Part shown: positions 1-11,221 of the stretch, in pieces
How positions within the stretch are numbered: the stretch's first letter is position 1
Layout of the letters: each line of letters begins with the position of its first letter
From: Leptobrachium leishanense
Lineage: Eukaryota; Chordata; Amphibia; Anura; Megophryidae
Reading direction: 5' to 3'
Assembly (NCBI GenBank): GCA_009667805.1
Contig: CM019064.1
Span: forward strand, 73,778,400-73,842,399
Length of the DNA: 64,000 nt
Program-made: the position numbers and the translations under genes
The notes under the pieces: model-generated
What the model was told of the DNA's origin: nothing
What the model saw: only the letters and a program-made list of their open reading frames with translations
Databases searched by the model: none

Positions 1-332
1 TATACAAATATATCCAAAGAGATCCGAATTGCTGGAGAAAGGTAACCGTTCTTGGCCATTCGGCTATCAAGAGAGCAGGCAATTCGCCAAATCCTGACGA
101 ATTGCCTGCACATACGGTCCCTGTTTGGTGCCTGTTCAAGGGCAGTGAATCCCCATAGAGAAGCAATGCTTCAGCTATTCAGAGAACAAAAAACAGCAGT
201 GAAAGGTTCCCGGAATGCTCTGCCATTCGGTGGTTTAATTCGGCAGGTTTATTCAGGCGAATGCCATAGGCTTCAATGTTAAAAATATTCCCGGTTTAAT
301 TCAATATCTAATAAACAGGTTCATCATAATAT
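1..332. other. Flank left of the retrovirus, no gene recognised
   Basis: No convincing coding region is visible. A short reading frame at 52-282 has no recognisable motif and no true ATG at its start. A 12-bp stem with an 11-nt loop lies at 75-86/98-109 (GCAGGCAATTCG and its complement). The stretch ends in ATAT at 329-332, which is repeated at 10601-10604 and is the target duplication of the retrovirus to its right. Confidence 0.5.
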
Positions 333-1253
333 TGTCGGGTATATTGGAAGGGAAAAATTAAAATGGATGCCTGTAGCCATTTTGTTTTAAATAGAAAGTC
401 TTTTCTTTTTCAATTTTCCCTAGTTTTAGAAATGAACAGAGATTTTTTTTTTAAATAGTTCACGGCTAGATGACCAGACATGAGGGAACCTTTACATGTC
501 TTTGTGTGATATAATGCTGAAGCTAAGTGCTAGACGTGTCATAATTAAATTTATTGGTTTGTCTTAAGTTTTTAAAACAAAGATATTTTCTTTTTGGGTA
601 TAGGAATAAAAGTATAATGTATGATTATATTCATGAAAAATATTCTTATAATCAAGGTATATTTTATTATATTTACAGTAGGAAATAGATGCTCCAATAA
701 GTATTTATTGAGTATAACTGGTAAATAGTATTGAAGAATAGATTCTGTGATTTAACTAGAAAGGAATTTACTCAGTTTGAGAGGAGTCGAGACATAAATC
801 TAATTTAGGCAGGAGAGACTCAAAGTCTAAGACTGAAAAAAAAGGGTCTTTGTAAATCAGATTGACCTTTTGATCTGCGATAAGAAATATAAAAATTAAA
901 TGGTGGAAATAACCTGAAGTGCAACACTGCCCTCTTGAGGATAGTAAATATTATATTTCATATAATGAATAGATTGCCAGTGACGTCAAATTGACTATAA
1001 TTGGAGCCGCACTGTTCGTTGCATTCATTCAGAGACTTACACAACAATGCATTCAGACTTCCAGGACACGACGATGCAGTCAGATTATTCCAGGACATAA
1101 TGCATTCACGCAGATTCACGCAAACAAGACCATCACTAGCAGACCATCCCAGGACACAATGCACTCAAGATTTCACACCAAATCTCTAACTCATATGCAT
1201 TGATTATCTGACATTGATAGTCTTCACATATTCCAAAACAATCAAAGAATATT

Positions 1254-2794
1254 TATTTATTTATTTATTTATTTATTTATAAAGGATTTTACCAGGAAGG
1301 ATACATTGAGATTTCTCTCGTTTTCAAGCATGTCCTGGGTTCAAGAACATTGAAGTGTTACAGTTACAGAAATACAAAGTAATACAATGCAAGATATTAA
1401 AAAAAAAAAAAAAACAACACAAATATACAGATTAACAGAAAAAATATGTAGGAAATATAGTCACTAGGTTACATGTTTACAGGTGCATTCTGTATTGAGG
1501 TATGTTAGTAAGGAGCTTTTGAGTGACTTAAGACTGGGGGAAGATTTGATGATGTCTGGGAGGTTATTCCATAATTGTGGTGCTCTGTAGGAAAATGAGG
1601 ACTGAGCCACTGTCTTTTTGTATTGTGGTATAGCAAGTAAGGTGCTGGTCCTGGATCGGAGGTTATAGGATGAGGGAGCTGCTGGGGGAAGCAGTCTATT
1701 CAGGTAGGGTGGCAGCTTCCCAGAGATGCTCTTAAACACCAGGCTGGAAAGGTGAAGGGTGCGTCTGGATTCCAGCGACGGCCAGTTTAGCTCTTTTAAC
1801 ATGTCACAATGGTGGGTCATGTAGTTACATTGTAGCGCAAAGCGGCAGAATGAGTTATACAATGTAGTAAGTTTATGAAGGTGTGTTTGCGGGGCGGCTG
1901 CATATACTACATCTCCGTAATCAATAGCCGGCATAAGCATTTGCTGTACAATCTGCTTTCTTACCGCGGGACTCAGGCAGGATTTGTTTCTGTACAGGGC
2001 ACCTAGTTTGGGGTAAAGTTTAGATGAGAGTTTTTCGATGTGGGGGCCAAAGGATAGATTAGGGTCCAACCACATACCTAGATATTTGAGAGATGTGACT
2101 GTGGTCAGCGTGCCATTTGATTTTGTCCCAACACATAGATGGGGATTTTGCAATTTGTGTAGTTTAGGTTTTGTTCCAAAGAGCATTGTAACAGTTTTGT
2201 CAGTATTTAAAAAAAGTTTGTTGTTTTTGATCCACTTTTCTACCTCTGTTAATTGTTCTTGCAGCACGGCCTCCAGCTGCGGGAGATTTGGTTTGCTGGT
2301 ATAGATCACAGTGTCGTCTGCGTACATATGTACAGTTGAGGCTTTGCAGACGTTGGGCAGATCATTTATGAATATTGTGAATAGCAGGGGGCCTAGTATT
2401 AAGCCTTGGGGTACACCGCAAGTGACTGGGAGTGGGAGGGAGGAGCTGCCAGAAATTGACACATATTGTGATCGGTCGGATACATATGATTGAAACCAGG
2501 TTAGCGTGCGATCACCAATGCCAGAGTTTTTAAGTTTTTCTAACAAGATGCCATGGTCTACCGTGTCAAAGGCCTTGGCAAAATCAAGGAAGATGGCTCC
2601 AGTTAGGTTTCCTTGTTCCATCCCAGCCTGGATATCATTGCAGACTTTTAGAAGGGCGGTTGTAGTTGAGTGATTTGGACGAAAGCCTGATTGATCCGGG
2701 GTTAAGTAGTTCCAATATTGATAATAATCACGTAATTGTGTGTAGACACATTTTTCCAGGACTTTTGACATTACAGGGAGCAACGATATCGGAC
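1254..2794 (-). mobile_element. 5'-truncated CR1/Rex1-like LINE inside the 5' LTR
   Basis: The insertion is absent from the 3' LTR. It is flanked by the direct repeat AATATT (1248-1253 and 2795-2800), which occurs once in the 3' LTR at 9759-9764, so the empty site is present in this window. It reads on the minus strand and ends in an (AAAT)n tail (plus-strand ATTT repeats, 1254-1280), the usual product of target-primed reverse transcription. An internal A-rich run lies near 1400. The body is the C-terminal half of a non-LTR reverse transcriptase. The 409-bp fragment at 24891-25299 is a second copy of the same family. Confidence 0.88.
1464..2793 (-). pseudogene. Non-LTR reverse transcriptase, C-terminal part
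   Basis: About 440 codons stay open with no stop. Reading N to C: PISLLPVMSKVLEK (start of the RT fingers), DQSGFRPNHSTTTAL, FLDFAKAFDTVDH (motif A, first catalytic Asp), GVPQG (motif B), the catalytic MYADDT (motif C), then the thumb and a C-terminal block with YNLRSR and APQLWNNLP, typical of the jockey/CR1/L2/Rex1 group. The endonuclease and the N-terminal RT are missing because the element is 5'-truncated. The first codons come from the LTR, not the LINE. It acted as the RT of a LINE RNP. Here it has no promoter or start and is dead on arrival, although its catalytic residues are intact, which implies a fairly young insertion. CR1 versus Rex1 assignment is uncertain. Confidence 0.88.
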
Positions 2795-3102
2795 AATATT
2801 CCAAGGCTGTAACTCATAAAATCCACATTGGAGGTAATGTATGAAAGCTATTTTTATTAAGATTAAATAAATTATATATATTTGGAGTATTTCTTGCAAC
2901 AGATAGACTGAGATTTCTCAGATACTGTTAGATCCAGAATCTAAAATATTTCTATTCTGCAGATAGAGATATGAAGAAGAATTGGATATAAGGATTTATC
3001 CTAAAGAAACTGTTGCAAAGATTGATATACCGATATATATATATATTGAATTTGGAAATTACTGTGATTGAAATTAATAAGCAAGGAATTATATAACTAC
3101 AA

Positions 3103-3111
3103 TATAAAAAG
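3103..3111 (+). promoter_or_regulatory. Candidate TATA box of the LTR promoter
   Basis: TATAAAAAG in the 5' LTR, kept in the 3' LTR at 10064-10072. It lies about 380 bp upstream of the AATAAA, a sensible spacing for a retroviral R region. The role is inferred from position and motif only. Confidence 0.4.
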
Positions 3112-3637
3112 CAGTAGATTAGAAGTTTAATTCTCGATATTAGGGGAGGATTCACTAAATAAGTTTTTATTACTTAGCATTCTAAAAATAGAATAAGTGA
3201 TAGCTCATCTTTTGTTGATCCAAGTAGCATAGAGAGATACATATATCTCTACAAGATCTAGCTTGTTAAACGTTGGTTTGCTGGGAAATACATGTTTCGT
3301 TAAGCAGAAATGTTTATTAACCATTTGTGTATTAGTTACTAACTGATAAGGTAAATGATATTAATCATATATGCAGTTACTAACAGGAGATACATATATT
3401 GTGAAGCTAGTTTCTATGTGCTGATGGATTTAGTGGTTTATAAATTTTTGTTTATGAGATTTGATACTTTTTTGTATACGTAATAAATATATATATTTTT
3501 ATCCGATTATTGATTAGTGTATTCTTCAAAGCAAAACACAGACAATTAAAAGAATTTAGGAGAATTTCTAGGAAATATAAACGATTGATATTTGTGTCTC
3601 GTATAAGTTTCTTATTGAATAATAATCCCTGACATAT

Positions 3638-3655
3638 TGGAGGTAGCTGCCGAGA
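3638..3655 (+). other. Candidate primer binding site
   Basis: Three bases after the LTR end a TGG begins the 18-mer TGGAGGTAGCTGCCGAGA. A second related sequence starting TGGAGGCACTG follows at about 3674, each preceded by ACATAT. TGG matches the CCA end of a tRNA. AGG after it would suit tRNAs whose acceptor ends in CCT, such as some tRNA-Thr, but I cannot confirm the tRNA. Confidence 0.4.
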
Positions 3656-3820
3656 CAAATCCAATACACATATTGGAGGCACTGAACCGAGATTGTAGTT
3701 TTTGTTTGGAATATAACTGTCAGTATTGTCTGATTAGACAGAGGTAAAATATATATAGTTTGACTCCTTGTTGTATTTTGACTTGTGGTTTTACGGTTGT
3801 CTACTAAACAGTGTAAAAAA

Positions 3821-5593
3821 ATGTCAGAGTCAGAATCTGAGACTCATGAAGATGTACATATACATGCAGATCAAATAGTATTGATAGATGTTATGTCTTA
3901 TCTAAAGGACAAGTTACACATCACAAACGATTTATTTGATTGGATAAAGGAATTGCAATCAAATGTTTCTAGTTATGCTATTCAATCTGGTCAGATCAGT
4001 CAAATTTTCTTGAGTGTTTGCGAAAGATTAGTGCAGCCACAAATAAGAAAGACAAAGAGATTCTTGTCTTCAAAAGTGTGCCTGAATGCATATACTTGAT
4101 CGCAGAAATGAACAAGAGATTGAATGATGACAAAGAAACCAGAGACAGTTTAGAAAATAAAAATCGTGACTTGCATGATACCGTAAATAAATTAAAAGAT
4201 GAGTCAGAACGAATGATAATGGAGTTGAAAGTGTGTGCAAAAGAGAAAGATCAAATGCAGAGCGAGATCGATCAATTGTCCAAAATAAATAAGGAACTGA
4301 ATGCAAAATTGGCGAGAATGAAACGCGAACATGAGAAATTTGCTGATGATTTACGTCAGGTTGAAGCTGATGCTCAAAGCGTTAAAACTCCTTCCTTAGA
4401 GAAGTTCCCTTTGAAAGCTATGAGCTATAAATTAAAGCCTGGTGACAGATTGCTGCAGAGCCAGAGCGATAGTGAAAGTGAAACTAAATCTCATGATGAA
4501 AAAAGAGTGAAGCCTCTTACACAGGAGTATTTCAAATCACATCACTCTAGCCAGTCACAGCCTATTAAGAAATCTCATAAAGTGCAGGATTTAACGAGAA
4601 TTGTCCATTTCTTAAAAACTCAGTTGGGATATAGGACCAAAAGAGATCTCCAAAGATTATAAACCATTTAGAGATGTTTGAAGAAGCATTATCAGTTTTA
4701 GATATCACTTCAGATGCTCAGAAAATTGAGTTTATCCCATGGGTCTTTGAAGGCAAACATAGGTATTTTTTTCAGTCTTTGAAAGAATCTGGTATACATA
4801 ACTAGAGTAAAATAGTCTCCGAGGTCAAATCTGAATTTGGGCCTCACCGCACCAGGCTAGCTGCGAAAAGAGCAATTTTAACTCTAAAATGCAGACCTAA
4901 TCAAAGCCCCCGTGAATTTCTTTCAGTCCTTAAAATTGCGTACAGCTTGGCTGAAAGAAACCCAAATTTTGAAAACCCTGAATTTATCCAATAATTTTAT
5001 GACGCATTGCCAAATAAAATAACGGTTATTTTGGCAAGAGATTATGACCCAAGAAATGGTTTGGATTGGGTACTAAAAGAAAGTATGACCCTATTTACTG
5101 TAATTGAATATAGTGAAGAAACTCAGGGGAAAAGAGTGAAAAACTCACCTGAGGAAATAGCGAAAACTCACGTTAAAAAGGTGATATTAAATTTGAGTCC
5201 CAGAAAAAGAGTTATGCAGAAATTGTACATGACTCCATACCTAAAAGGGAGAAATCTAAGCCAGATCAGGAAAGAGGGTTTGCCAGAGAAAATTCAGGAA
5301 GTAAATTTCAATCTAGGAAGCAATGGGTACCTAGAAGTCAGTGGGTTAAATCAAGGGAAAATGTGCCTAGACAGGAAGCGACCAGAGGTAAAACTGAGTT
5401 TAAGAATGTGCAAGCTTCGTCCCCAAGGACGAATAGAAAGCGGATATATAATGTACGCCAGCGTATTGGCCAAATGCAGGAAAATTTCCGTGTGCTGACA
5501 GAAAAACTGGATCAGATCACTCAGTTGATGACTGGAAATAACTCTGGTCAGGTTGTAAGCGATGCAACACCTGCAGCCCTACCCAACCAGTGA
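3821..5593 (+). pseudogene. Decayed gag-like region of the endogenous retrovirus
   Basis: An ATG at 3821 opens an acidic N-terminal segment. The frame shifts near 4015-4020 into a stretch (to 4662) rich in Lys/Glu heptads that looks like a long coiled coil. A second shift near 4640-4670 leads into a capsid-like segment (about 4674-5150) broken by in-frame stops near 4804 and 4991. A basic C-terminal part follows in two overlapping frames (5007-5498 and 5363-5593). No CCHC zinc knuckle is visible. Gag would assemble the particle and package RNA. The assignment rests on position between the primer site and the protease and on general composition; there was no clear domain match. Confidence 0.55.
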
Positions 5594-5656
5594 CTAGATG
5601 ATGATTCTGATGAAGTAACCAGTGTCCATGACAATTTACCAGAAAGTGATGATGAA

Positions 5657-6442
5657 ATGGTTAATACAAATGTTTGTATGGTTGATGATTTAACCCCTTC
5701 CCTGCAAAGAGAAGGAAAATGTATTTTATCTCTCCAGCCTAAGTGCGAGCAAGCTGAGAAGACTGAATCCGAGAAGGACAGCACAGCTGCCAAGAGCATG
5801 CCTGAGAGAGTAAATTCTGTCGGTAAAATCTGTACAAAACCTAATTTCATATCTCACACTAAATTATTCTGTAAATTGTATAGCATTGAAGACCGATATT
5901 ATGCGAATGTAGAATTACAAGATAATTTACCACATATTACGTCCTTGCTAGACACTGGAAGCCAGGTTACATTAATATGAGCTAATTATTTTGATCAGGT
6001 TCAAGAACTGTCCACTAGGAAGCCTAGATTAGATAAATCTAATGCTAATCTAGTGAGTGTGAGTGGCACATCTCTGAAAGTTCTGGGCACAGCTAAATTG
6101 GATTTTAAATTGGGGAATAAAGTAATTCGGCATCCAACGCTTATCGTGGATCTGCTCCAAAATCGCCTAATTATTGGAATGGACCTTTTCAAAAGGTTAA
6201 ATCCAATCATTGATTTTATCAATGAGGTTATTTGGTCCCAAGTAAATGTTCCAATTAGCTACGATAGATCCCAATCCTATCACGCTCAGCATAACTCCCG
6301 CGTGATTGAGGAAAGGCCGGATCCTATTGAAGTCCACTTCAGAAATAGCCAGACACCTGATATCTCTTTCTTAAGGCCAAAGCCCCTGACTCCAGGAGAG
6401 CAGGAGGATAACACCATATGTGTTCCCCCTGAGAGAATTTGA
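5657..6442 (+). pseudogene. Retropepsin-like aspartic protease remnant
   Basis: The frame contains LLDTGSQVT, the catalytic Asp-Thr-Gly loop of retroviral and LTR-retrotransposon proteases (Asp codon 5951-5953). About 75 codons further on it has LIIGMDL, which fits the conserved Gly-x-Asp segment near the protease C-terminus. A TGA at 5978-5980 interrupts the frame just after the active-site loop, and the frame then stays open to 6442. In a live element this enzyme would cut Gag and Pol. Here it is inactive. No RT palm motif follows, so pol is deleted after the protease. Confidence 0.75.
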
Positions 6443-6515
6443 GATATATGTCTGGAGAATGACGTGCTAATTATTCACCTCCACAAGAGGGAGACAGGAC
6501 CAAATGGGCATAGTG

Positions 6516-6856
6516 ACCATTCTCAGTTCTTAACTGAAATAGAGAAGATAAATGAAGAGGTATTTTTCCCTATACGTGTAAATAGTTTAGCTAGAAAAAA
6601 ATGGCTAAACTAGATTTGCGCCAGGAGAATAGCTATATTAGCAGGGAGCTGTTGAATAAGATATACACTCATTTTGAGGATTAGGGAATCTGATCACTTT
6701 AAAGTTAGCTATCTTATTCAACAGCTCCTGCTAATATAGCTATTCTCCTGGCGCAAATCTAGTTTAGCCATTTTTTTCTAGCTAAACTATTTACACGTAT
6801 AGGGAAAAATACCTCTTCATTTATCTTCTCTATTTCAGTTAAGAACTGAGAATGGT
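6516..6856. repeat. Inverted repeat with 148-bp arms inside the retrovirus
   Basis: Left arm 6516-6663 and right arm 6710-6856 are near-perfect reverse complements; one single-base length difference was noticed, in GCAGGGAGC versus GCTCCTGC. They are separated by a 46-bp spacer. The left arm carries a short open frame continuing from upstream sequence; the right arm is its mirror image. No target duplication flanks the structure, so it looks like a rearrangement and not a separate transposon. Confidence 0.9.
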
Positions 6857-7654
6857 GTGTAACAGATCTAGATAATGACGGAGACAGTCATAATGTCATT
6901 GGAAATTGTATGTTATGTATTTCTATAAGAAATAAAACTGCCAAGCTCAATTGCATGATTGTCATCCTAGATCTCACCAGGAATGTGAAAATGGACCAGC
7001 AGAAGACACTTAACTGGTATCATGTGAAGTGATGTTTTAATTAACATGTGATTCTTCTTCCCAGCATTCAGATGTTTAACTCAAGTTAGTAGATAGACTA
7101 GATCCGTATGGTTAATTAAATTTAATCAGAGATCAGAGTCTCTATAGGGAATTTGAGTGAAATCGCTAATCTATCAATGGCTATTTATACTCTTTCTTTC
7201 AACAGAAATAGAGAAAAGTGGTTAATCCAAACTGCGACGCTAATCCGCAAAAATGAGTTGGACCACCAAGGATATTGCGATTATCTGGAAATTCTACTGT
7301 TTTACGCACAATTCTGAGCAGATCCAATGCTAAAGTCCCATGTGAATCAAACTCATGCAAGCGTGAAAGACATGCTGGATAAAGCCGGAAACCGTTGATT
7401 GCTATGTACAAGAACCACCGGAAGAAAAGAGTTGCCGCATATTTATTGCAACCGCTGTTTTACTACAGAAAAAGAAGCAAATGTTTACCGGAAGGATCTG
7501 GTACAAAACAAGAAAGTGTTGATACCTACACCAGTGATTCTCGTAAAAGTTCCTAAAGAATCAAGAGTTGTTATCGGAGAAGTTACTCTTTATAAATGAA
7601 GTCTGGTATGATGAGATACAAATTGTCGATGCATTCCAAGGATGAGAGATACCT
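6857..7654 (+). other. Degenerate provirus segment, possibly env
   Basis: Short open stretches interrupted by stops are visible (for example 7399-7599, ending in KVPKESRVVIGEVTLYK). They lie between the inverted repeat and the membrane-anchor frame. The position is that of env in a provirus. No recognisable surface- or fusion-protein motif was identified, so the assignment is by position only. Confidence 0.3.
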
Positions 7655-7960
7655 ATGAATCCGGATTTGAAATTTCTGCTAGAGAACAAGCCTGATCATA
7701 CCATTGAACTTCTAATAAAGAAAGATAATCTAACGATTTATGCTCCAATGTATTCACAGCTTGATCATCAATTGCTATCTGCTTATAACGGGCCAAAAAT
7801 TACAGAGATTGTAATTTGTATAGTAATTATGTTTCTAACTGTCTGGATGATTGTACTAACAAAGAAAGTACGTACATTGAAGTTTAAAAACACTGCATCT
7901 TCAATTATTAAATGGATGAAAGAAGAAAAACGTGTTGCGAAACGTGGAAACCTAGCTTAA
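7655..7960 (+). pseudogene. Probable C-terminal fragment of env with membrane anchor
   Basis: A 101-codon frame from an ATG carries a strongly hydrophobic segment at about residues 49-69 (EIVICIVIMFLTVWMIVL). It is followed by a basic tail of about 30 residues rich in Lys. A single membrane span near the C-terminus with a short basic cytoplasmic tail is the layout of a retroviral transmembrane subunit, and the place between pol and the 3' LTR agrees. No fusion peptide or CX6C motif is visible. It could also be a chance open frame in decayed sequence. Confidence 0.4.
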
Positions 7961-7998
7961 TTGGTAAAAGGTGGAAATATTTTATGCTTCCATCTATC

Positions 7999-8779
7999 TG
8001 TCACGATCAGCCACAATGGCGGTACCTGGCATGTGCCAAGTAGGGCCCAGGTAAGAGGAAAAGCCGCTATATGCAGAGATGCGTGACACAACGATCAGGA
8101 AAAGTAAATAAACCACAGTAGACACTGGGGACCTCTGCACGGCTAAATACCAAAGGAGCCCTATACTGATAGATTGGTCCTTAGAGTGGCCGAATCTGCA
8201 CTAATAGAAAAAGGTTACATTGTAGCCATGCAGAGTCCTGGGAAAACACAGACACCTGAAGGAGAATATACTCAACAACTTGCAGGGCAGGACTTCAATA
8301 TACTAAAGCCGTGGTCTACAGGGACACACAACATATAATACGATAAGCACAGGACAGCTAGGAATGTCCAGAAGAGTGGTCAATAAATAAGCCAGGGGTC
8401 AAAACCAAAACGTATACCTTGAGCCAAAGCGGGGATATAGCACCAGAGAAAATCCGTCAGCCAGGCCAGAGGGTCAATACCAGGAAGTCAATCAGAAACC
8501 TAGAACTCAGACAAGGGGGAAACACTGAGATAGAACTAGGATGGAAAACAGGGAGCTCTCAGGAACAAATCTGTAGCTGAAGTGAACCAGGATGCAAGAG
8601 CATGGTGATATGGGCCCATGGCTTTATATAGGGGAGTAATCAGCCCATATCACCAGCAGAAGCTCAACGAGCAATGAACTTAACCCCTGAGCTGCATGTC
8701 AGGGAAAGCAGCACAGGGAAACACAGACATAAGGAATACAGAGGGCAGGGAGACAGGGTTGGAACGTGGGAACGTGACA
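7999..8779. mobile_element. Non-autonomous DNA element with TGTCACG ends
   Basis: A 781-bp block starts TGTCACG and ends CGTGACA. It is flanked by the 5-bp direct repeat CTATC (7994-7998 and 8780-8784). It contains no long reading frame and is less A+T-rich than the provirus around it. The short inverted ends plus duplication suggest a cut-and-paste element that landed in the provirus. The superfamily is not assigned, because 5 bp is not a decisive duplication length. Confidence 0.55.
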
Positions 8780-8810
8780 CTATCTCTCTTGAACAAGGAA
8801 CAGAGGAAAC

Positions 8811-8824
8811 CATAGGGGGGGTTA
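8811..8824 (+). other. Candidate polypurine tract before the 3' LTR
   Basis: CATAGGGGGGGTTA directly precedes the LTR start TGTTGGG. A G-run at this place is typical of the RNase H-resistant primer for plus-strand DNA synthesis. The tract is short and may have changed since insertion. Confidence 0.4.
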
Positions 8825-10600
8825 TGTTGGGTATATTGGAAGGGAAAAATTAAAATGGATGCCTGTAGCCATTGTGTTTTAAATAGAAAGTCTTTTCTTT
8901 TTCAATTTTCCCTAGTTTTAGAAATGAACAGAGATTTTTTTTTTAAATAGTTCATGGCTAGGTGACCAGACATGAGGGAACCTTAACATGTCTTTGTGTG
9001 ATATAATGCTGAAGCTAAGTGCTAGACGTGTCATAATTAAATTTATTGGTTTGTCTTAAGTTTTTAAAACAAAGATATTTTCTTTTTGGGTATAGGAATA
9101 AAAGTATAATGTATGATTATATTCATGAAAAATATTCTTATAATCAAGGTATATTTTATTATATTTACAGTAGGAAATAGATGCTCCAATAAGTATTTGT
9201 TGAGTATAACTGGTAAATAGTATTGAAGAATAGATTCTGTGATTTAACTAGAAAGGAATTTACTCAGTTTGAGAGGAGTCGAGACATAAATCTAATTTAG
9301 GCAGGAGACACTCAATGTCTAAGACTGAAAATAGAGGGTCTTTGTAAATCAGATTGACCTTTTGATCGGAGATAAGAAATATAAAAATTAAATGGTGGAA
9401 ATAACCTGAAGTGCAACACTGCCCTATTGAGGATAGTAAATATTATATTTCATATAATGAATAGATTGCCAGTGACATCAAATTGCCTATAATTGGAGCC
9501 GCACCGTTCGTTGCATTCATTCAGAGACTTACACAACAATGCATTCAGACTTCCAGGACACGACGATGCAGTCAGATTATTCCAGGACATAATGCATTCA
9601 CGCAGATTCACACAAACAAGACCATCACTAGCAGACCATCCCAGGACACAATGCACTCAAGATTTCACACCAAATCTCTAACTCACACCAAATCTCTAAC
9701 TCATATGCACTTATTATCTGACATTGATAGTCTTCACATATTCCAAAACAATCAAAGAATATTCCAAGGCTATAACTCATAAAATCCAGATTGGAGGTAA
9801 TTTATGAAAGCTATTTTTATTAAGATTAAATAAATTATATATATTTGGAGTATTTCTTGCAACAGATAGACTGAGATTTCTCAGATACTGTTAGATCCAG
9901 AATCTAAAATATTTCTATTCTGAAGATAGAGATATGAAGAAGAATTGGATATAAGGATTTATCCTAAAGAAACTGTTGCAAAGATTGATATACCAATATA
10001 TATATATTGAATTTGGAAATTACTGTGATTGAAATTAATAAGCAAGGAATTATATAACTACAATATAAAAAGCAGAAGATTAGAAATTTAAGTCTCGATA
10101 TTAGGGGAGGATTCACTAACTAAGATTTTTAAACTTATCATTTTAAAAATAGAATAAGTGATAGCTCATCTTTTGTTGATCCAAGTAGCATAGAGAGATA
10201 CATATATCTCTACAAGATCTAGCTTGTTAAAAGTTGGTTTGCTGGGAAATACATGTTTCGTTAAGCAGAATTGTTTATTAACCATTTGTGTATTAGTTAC
10301 TAACTGATAAGGTAAATGATATTAATCATATATGCAGTTACTAACAGGAGATACATATATTGTGAAACTAGTTTCTATGTGCTGATGGATTTTGTGGTTT
10401 ATAAATTCTTGTTTATGATATGAGAGTTGAAACTTTTTTGTATACGTAATAAATATATATATTTTTATCCGATTATTGATTAGTGTATTCTTCAAAGCAA
10501 AACACAGACAATTAAAAGAATTTAGGATAATTTCCAGGAAATATAAAAGATTGATATTTGTGTCACGTATAAGTTTCTTATTGAATAATAATCCCTGACA
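8825..10600 (+). repeat. 3' LTR of the endogenous retrovirus
   Basis: A 1776-bp repeat of the 5' LTR without the LINE. TATAAAA lies at 10064-10070. AATAAA at 10448-10453, followed by U5-like sequence, would polyadenylate proviral RNA. It has a small extra duplication near 9676-9705 (ACACCAAATCTCTAACTC repeated) that the 5' LTR lacks. It ends CCCTGACA and is followed by the ATAT target duplication. Confidence 0.85.
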
Positions 10601-11220
10601 ATATACTGCAGTAAAGATTTGAAGATGCAGTATTTATAGATTTTTTTAGGATATTTTAAGCATTTTTCGGGATTTTTTTTTTTTTTTAAAATTCTGATTT
10701 TTTTTTTTCATTAAGTTTACTTATTTTTTCTGTAACAGCCCTTTTTATTATCATTCCCTGGACCTCAAATGTAAATTTCAGACATTTTCGCTCAGTAGTG
10801 TCTTTGCAAACAGCGTTTCACTTTTCAAGCATTCAAGCAAACTGTTTTGCTAATTTATTCACTGCCTTCGTCTGTGGTGTAGTCTTTCTCCAGCGGCTTC
10901 GCTGCGTGTGATCGGCTCCTGCTCGGGTTTTTCCTGTGTTTTTGGCAGGTTAATCCAGATGTTTTTGCGGGTTTTCGTTGTGCATTCTCTGGGTTTTGCG
11001 ATTCATTTTTGGTGGGTTTGCGGCGACCTTTCCCTGCAATTCGGGGACCCTGTGGTGCTTGCTGAATACACTGCAGGGTCACCGAAATGGGATCGGCAAA
11101 ACGAACCGAATTGAAGAGAACGAAAGGTCACCGAACGTGTGGTGACTTTTCGATTCTCTTTGAATTACCCTGATAGTAAGAAATATTTGGGAATATTCCC
11201 AGTGCATTTCTTGCTGTAAT
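10601..11220. repeat. Diverged repeat, copy 1 (partner near 13530-13965)
   Basis: About 10630-11085 matches 13530-13965 in order: a T-rich block with GCATTTTTCGRGATTTT, then TCTGTAACAG, CAGACATTTTC, TTTGCAAACAGC, and GGGGACCCTG(C/T)GGTG near the end. No protein is visible; short frames in it are not shared as protein between the copies. It is probably an old non-autonomous transposon. A related sequence occurs inverted near 38880-39010. Confidence 0.55.
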
Positions 11221-11221
11221 A

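Larger units (their letters stand above)
333..3634 (+). repeat. 5' LTR, interrupted by a LINE
   Basis: It aligns along its length with the 3' LTR at 8825-10600, from TGTCGGGTATATTGG to CCCTGACA. It is longer only because a LINE occupies 1254-2794. Outside that insertion it differs from the 3' LTR by scattered substitutions and small indels, so the provirus is not recent. A TATA-like TATAAAAAG (3103-3111) and an AATAAA (3482-3487) would give a U3-R-U5 layout with R beginning near 3135. The rest is A+T-rich with no coding potential of its own. Confidence 0.85.
333..10600 (+). mobile_element. Endogenous retrovirus (LTR retroelement), decayed provirus
   Basis: Two long terminal repeats (333-3634 and 8825-10600) start TGTYGGGTA and end CCCTGACA. 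They are flanked by the 4-bp direct repeat ATAT (329-332 and 10601-10604), as expected of integrase-mediated insertion. Between them, in order, are a primer-binding-site-like sequence, a coiled-coil gag-like frame, an aspartic protease with a DTGSQ motif, a gap where pol should be, a C-terminal membrane-protein frame that could be the end of env, and a purine-rich tract before the 3' LTR. Stops and frameshifts break every frame, so this is a fossil. No reverse transcriptase or integrase motif was seen. The lineage is not assigned: the long LTRs and a Gag with no visible CCHC knuckle could fit several vertebrate groups. Confidence 0.85.

Noticed and set aside
52..282. Small protein gene left of the retrovirus
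   Set aside because: No ATG start, no domain, and the sequence resembles repeat DNA.
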